From: CAYVUV01 sp964455095
Lineage (GTDB): Bacteria > Desulfobacterota > Binatia > HRBIN30 > CADEER01
Reading direction: 5' to 3'
Assembly (NCBI GenBank): GCA_964455095.1
Contig: CAYVUV010000247.1
Location: 1 to 15,996, forward strand
Length of the DNA: 15,996 nucleotides
Numbering within the stretch: position 1 is the stretch's first letter; the number at the start of each line of letters is the position of its first letter. A model generated the notes under the pieces. The model did not search any database, had not been told where the DNA came from, and worked only from the letters and a program-made list of their open reading frames with translations. Below, piece after piece: positions 14,036 through 15,996 of this stretch. Position numbers and translations under genes: made by a program.

Positions 14036-15940
14036 ATGATGCGAGCGTGGTGGTCGTACTGGGTGGTGTTGATCGGACTGACTGCCGCGCCGCTCCTGGC
14101 GCAGGAGCCCGTCGCGGTCGGCAGCGAGTTCCAGATCAACACGTACACGACCGGCGATCAGTTCCACCCCGCGGTCTGCCGCGCCGATTCGGGTAATTTC
14201 GTCGTCGTCTGGGAGCGCGGCGGCTACATCCCGATCGCGGCGCAAACTGAATTGCCGACGATCGCCGGCCAGCGCTACGACAGTGCCGGGCAAAAGCTCG
14301 GAGCGGAGTTCCAGGTCAACACCTACACGATCGTCAACCTCTTCCCCGACATCGCCTGCCAGCCCAACGGCGATTTCGTCGTCGCATGGGCCGCCTCTGT
14401 GGACAACACATATCCCACCGTGCTGGGTCGCCGCTTCGATAGCGCCGGCAATGGCCTCGGCACCGAATTCGTGGTCCCCAGCGGACCTTCCGTGCAAGGC
14501 GGCTCAGGATACCTTCCAATCGGCCCGTTCGTTGTCTACGGCGGCTTGTCGATAGCGCCGGGAGCGGGCGGCGGCTTCGTCGTCGTCTGGCAGAGCTACG
14601 GAGCGCCGTGCGCCACGGCGCCCGGGACATCGGCTGTCTGTGCGCCAGCGGAAGGAGACGGCGATGGTCAGGGCGTCTTCGGCAGGGTATTCGACGGCAC
14701 CGGCATGCCGGTCGGGGATGACTTTCAGATCAACACCTATACGATCAGGAGCCAGGTCCGGCCCGCCCTCGACAGCGACGCGCTCGGCAACTTCGTCGTC
14801 GTCTGGGGCAGCGGGTATTACGATGGATTTGGGCAGGATGGCAGCGAGTCTGGCGTCTTCGGCCAGCGTTTCAGCAGCGCGGGCGGACGCGTCGGAACGG
14901 AGTTCCAGGTCAACACGTTCACCATCGGCAACCAGGGAGGTTTTTTCGAGCAGGCAGTGGGAGTCGATGCCGATGGGGACTTCGTCGTCGTGTGGGCGAA
15001 CTACTTTCAGCCCGGAAACATCGAGGGGCAGCGGTTCAGCAGCAGCGGCCTGCCGGCCGGCAGCGAGTTCTCCGTCAGTCCCCTTGTATCGTATCTGGGC
15101 GATATACTGCCTGCCGTCGCCATGGATCAGGACGGGGATTTCGTCGTTGCCTGGGCTCGGGAGACCGCATTCTCGGTGTCCTACTTCGACGTCTTCGCGC
15201 ACCGGTTCGACAGCGCCGGCGCGCCCGTCGGCAGCGAGTTCCTGGTCAATTCGTACACGGACGACTCTCAGGGCTTTGTGGTCGGTGTCTTCGGTCCCGG
15301 CTTCGGTCTGATCGGCAGCGGACCGGATATCGCGATCACGCCGGCGGGGGATTTCATCGTCGCCTGGGAAAGCGGGCCGGCAGTGCCGTTGTTCGGTGAC
15401 AATGCGTTGGGTGGCACCGGCGCGGGGCGGGTCCCAGTGGAAGGACAGGACGGTGAGGGGATCGGCGTGTTCGGCCAGCTCTATGTGATCGACACCGCCA
15501 CCCCGACGCAAACCCCGACGTCGACGCCGACGTCGACACCCACCAGCACACCGACGAGCACGCCGCCCGAGATTCAATTCACACCGCCGGCCCCCGGCAC
15601 GGGCCCGGTGTGCGGCACCGCGGATCCCGATCTCGGCGACGACTGCCTCCAGGTGTGCTCGGTCGGCCCCGACAACCAGCCGCAGACGATGGACGACGAT
15701 TGCACGCTCGGTCAGGGCGGCACCGACGCGAATGGACAGTTCTGCATCCCGGTCATGCCGCCGCTGGGAGTAGGCGAGCGCATCTACGTTCGCGACGTCT
15801 GCGGCGGCGGCTCCAGCGTCGTCGTGCTGGTCATCGGACCGGCCGCGGCTCCGGCGCTGTCCGGCACGGCCCTGCTCCTGGCGCTCGGCGGGCTCGGTCT
15901 CGTCGCCCTGGGGGCGTTCCGCAGGCTGCGGGTGATGTAG
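14036..15940 (+). CDS. Secreted seven-repeat (predicted beta-propeller) protein with Thr/Pro linker and CTERM-like sorting tail
   Basis: A 634-residue exported protein, not matched to a named family. The signal peptide is MMRAWWSYWVVLIGLTAAPL followed by LAQ, with predicted cleavage near residue 23. Seven degenerate repeats of about 53-72 residues follow. Each has EFQVNTYT, then D.DGDFVVVW, then VFGQRFDSAG. The VVW boxes begin at residues 55, 114, 181, 253, 316, 369 and 440. Asp/Gly loops such as DADGDF (311-316) might bind calcium. A TPTSTP linker (487-511) leads to a six-Cys module (C526, C537, C541, C556, C570, C589) containing TDANGQFCIP. The C-terminus has APALSG (605-610), a hydrophobic helix (611-627) and RRLR (629-632), like IPTL-/PEP-CTERM sorting tails. 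The stop is 56 bp from the window edge. Seven blades would make a complete propeller; the function is unknown. Confidence 0.82.
   Translation: MMRAWWSYWVVLIGLTAAPLLAQEPVAVGSEFQINTYTTGDQFHPAVCRADSGNFVVVWERGGYIPIAAQTELPTIAGQRYDSAGQKLGAEFQVNTYTIVNLFPDIACQPNGDFVVAWAASVDNTYPTVLGRRFDSAGNGLGTEFVVPSGPSVQGGSGYLPIGPFVVYGGLSIAPGAGGGFVVVWQSYGAPCATAPGTSAVCAPAEGDGDGQGVFGRVFDGTGMPVGDDFQINTYTIRSQVRPALDSDALGNFVVVWGSGYYDGFGQDGSESGVFGQRFSSAGGRVGTEFQVNTFTIGNQGGFFEQAVGVDADGDFVVVWANYFQPGNIEGQRFSSSGLPAGSEFSVSPLVSYLGDILPAVAMDQDGDFVVAWARETAFSVSYFDVFAHRFDSAGAPVGSEFLVNSYTDDSQGFVVGVFGPGFGLIGSGPDIAITPAGDFIVAWESGPAVPLFGDNALGGTGAGRVPVEGQDGEGIGVFGQLYVIDTATPTQTPTSTPTSTPTSTPTSTPPEIQFTPPAPGTGPVCGTADPDLGDDCLQVCSVGPDNQPQTMDDDCTLGQGGTDANGQFCIPVMPPLGVGERIYVRDVCGGGSSVVVLVIGPAAAPALSGTALLLALGGLGLVALGAFRRLRVM
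14123..15493 (+). repeat. Seven degenerate protein repeats (predicted propeller blades)
   Basis: Repeat blocks cover residues of about 30-89, 90-142, 143-227, 228-286, 287-342, 343-399 and 400-486 of the secreted protein. EF/DF-x-[IV]-N-x-[YF]-T opens five of the seven; blocks 3 and 6 are altered to EFVVPSG and EFSVSPL. The block-closing [QRH]-x-[FY]-[DS]-x-[AST]-G motif is present in six blocks; block 7 ends GQLYVID instead. DNA copies are diverged, so the duplications are old. Blocks 3 and 7 carry insertions. Confidence 0.75.
15494..15565 (+). repeat. Simple repeat coding the Thr/Pro/Ser linker
   Basis: A low-complexity tract encoding repeated TPTS units (residues 487-510) between the propeller-like part and the cysteine module. 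Codons vary among ACC/ACG/ACA and TCG/AGC, so the tract is not a perfect DNA microsatellite; this suggests selection on the peptide. Such linkers are typically extended and may be O-glycosylated. Confidence 0.8.
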
Positions 15941-15996
15941 AGCGCAAGACCCGGCTCGCGACGCTTGCTCCGCCCGCTGTGGTGTGGCGAAATGCC

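Overview
This is a GC-rich, gene-dense bacterial window with 14 supportable protein genes and no rRNA, tRNA or CRISPR array. The long proline/threonine/serine linker in the last gene, the intergenic hairpin repeats whose ends read as PLPSGRG-like peptides, and the mix of glycan, ABC-export and secreted-repeat genes suggest an uncultured, GC-rich Gram-negative lineage. Desulfobacterota or Binatota relatives would fit, but this is an inference from style only, and no taxonomic marker is present.

Region 1 (1-7220) is part of a surface-polysaccharide cluster in three transcription blocks. Going leftward on the minus strand are a PglC-like phosphoglycosyl transferase that would start the glycan on undecaprenyl phosphate (2082-2780) and two GT4-type glycosyltransferases (823-2037, and 1-826, which runs off the window edge). 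Rightward from the same 150-bp divergent gap come an O-antigen ligase/polymerase-like membrane protein (2931-4133) and a Wzx-type flippase (4123-5355). Converging on the flippase is a minus-strand pair: an FkbM methyltransferase (6456-7220) followed by a third GT4 glycosyltransferase (5326-6459). Together these cover initiation, extension, methylation, flipping and ligation or polymerisation. No chain-length regulator, export pore or exosortase is visible.

Region 2 (7341-12026) is an ABC export operon: a lipoprotein-type periplasmic adaptor, a MacB/LolD-type ATPase, and two different MacB/FtsX-type permeases. The genes overlap by 4 bp or lie 8 bp apart. The operon is bracketed by two directly oriented copies of a roughly 170-bp palindromic intergenic element with hairpin-bearing ends.

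Region 3 (12076-13947) holds a DUF1003 two-helix membrane protein, a stand-alone two-CBS-domain protein and a nitroreductase-family flavoprotein. They are closely spaced and probably co-transcribed.

Region 4 (14036-15940) is one gene for a secreted protein. It has a signal peptide, seven degenerate repeats (a likely seven-bladed beta-propeller), a Thr/Pro/Ser linker, a six-cysteine module and a C-terminal tail resembling IPTL-/PEP-CTERM sorting signals. It is the most unusual gene here. Its tail may link it to the polysaccharide genes, since such tails often occur in genomes with exosortase and exopolysaccharide clusters.

No wholly new multi-gene system can be proved from this window. The best leads are the repeat-bracketed exporter, the propeller protein with its sorting tail, and the hairpin element itself.
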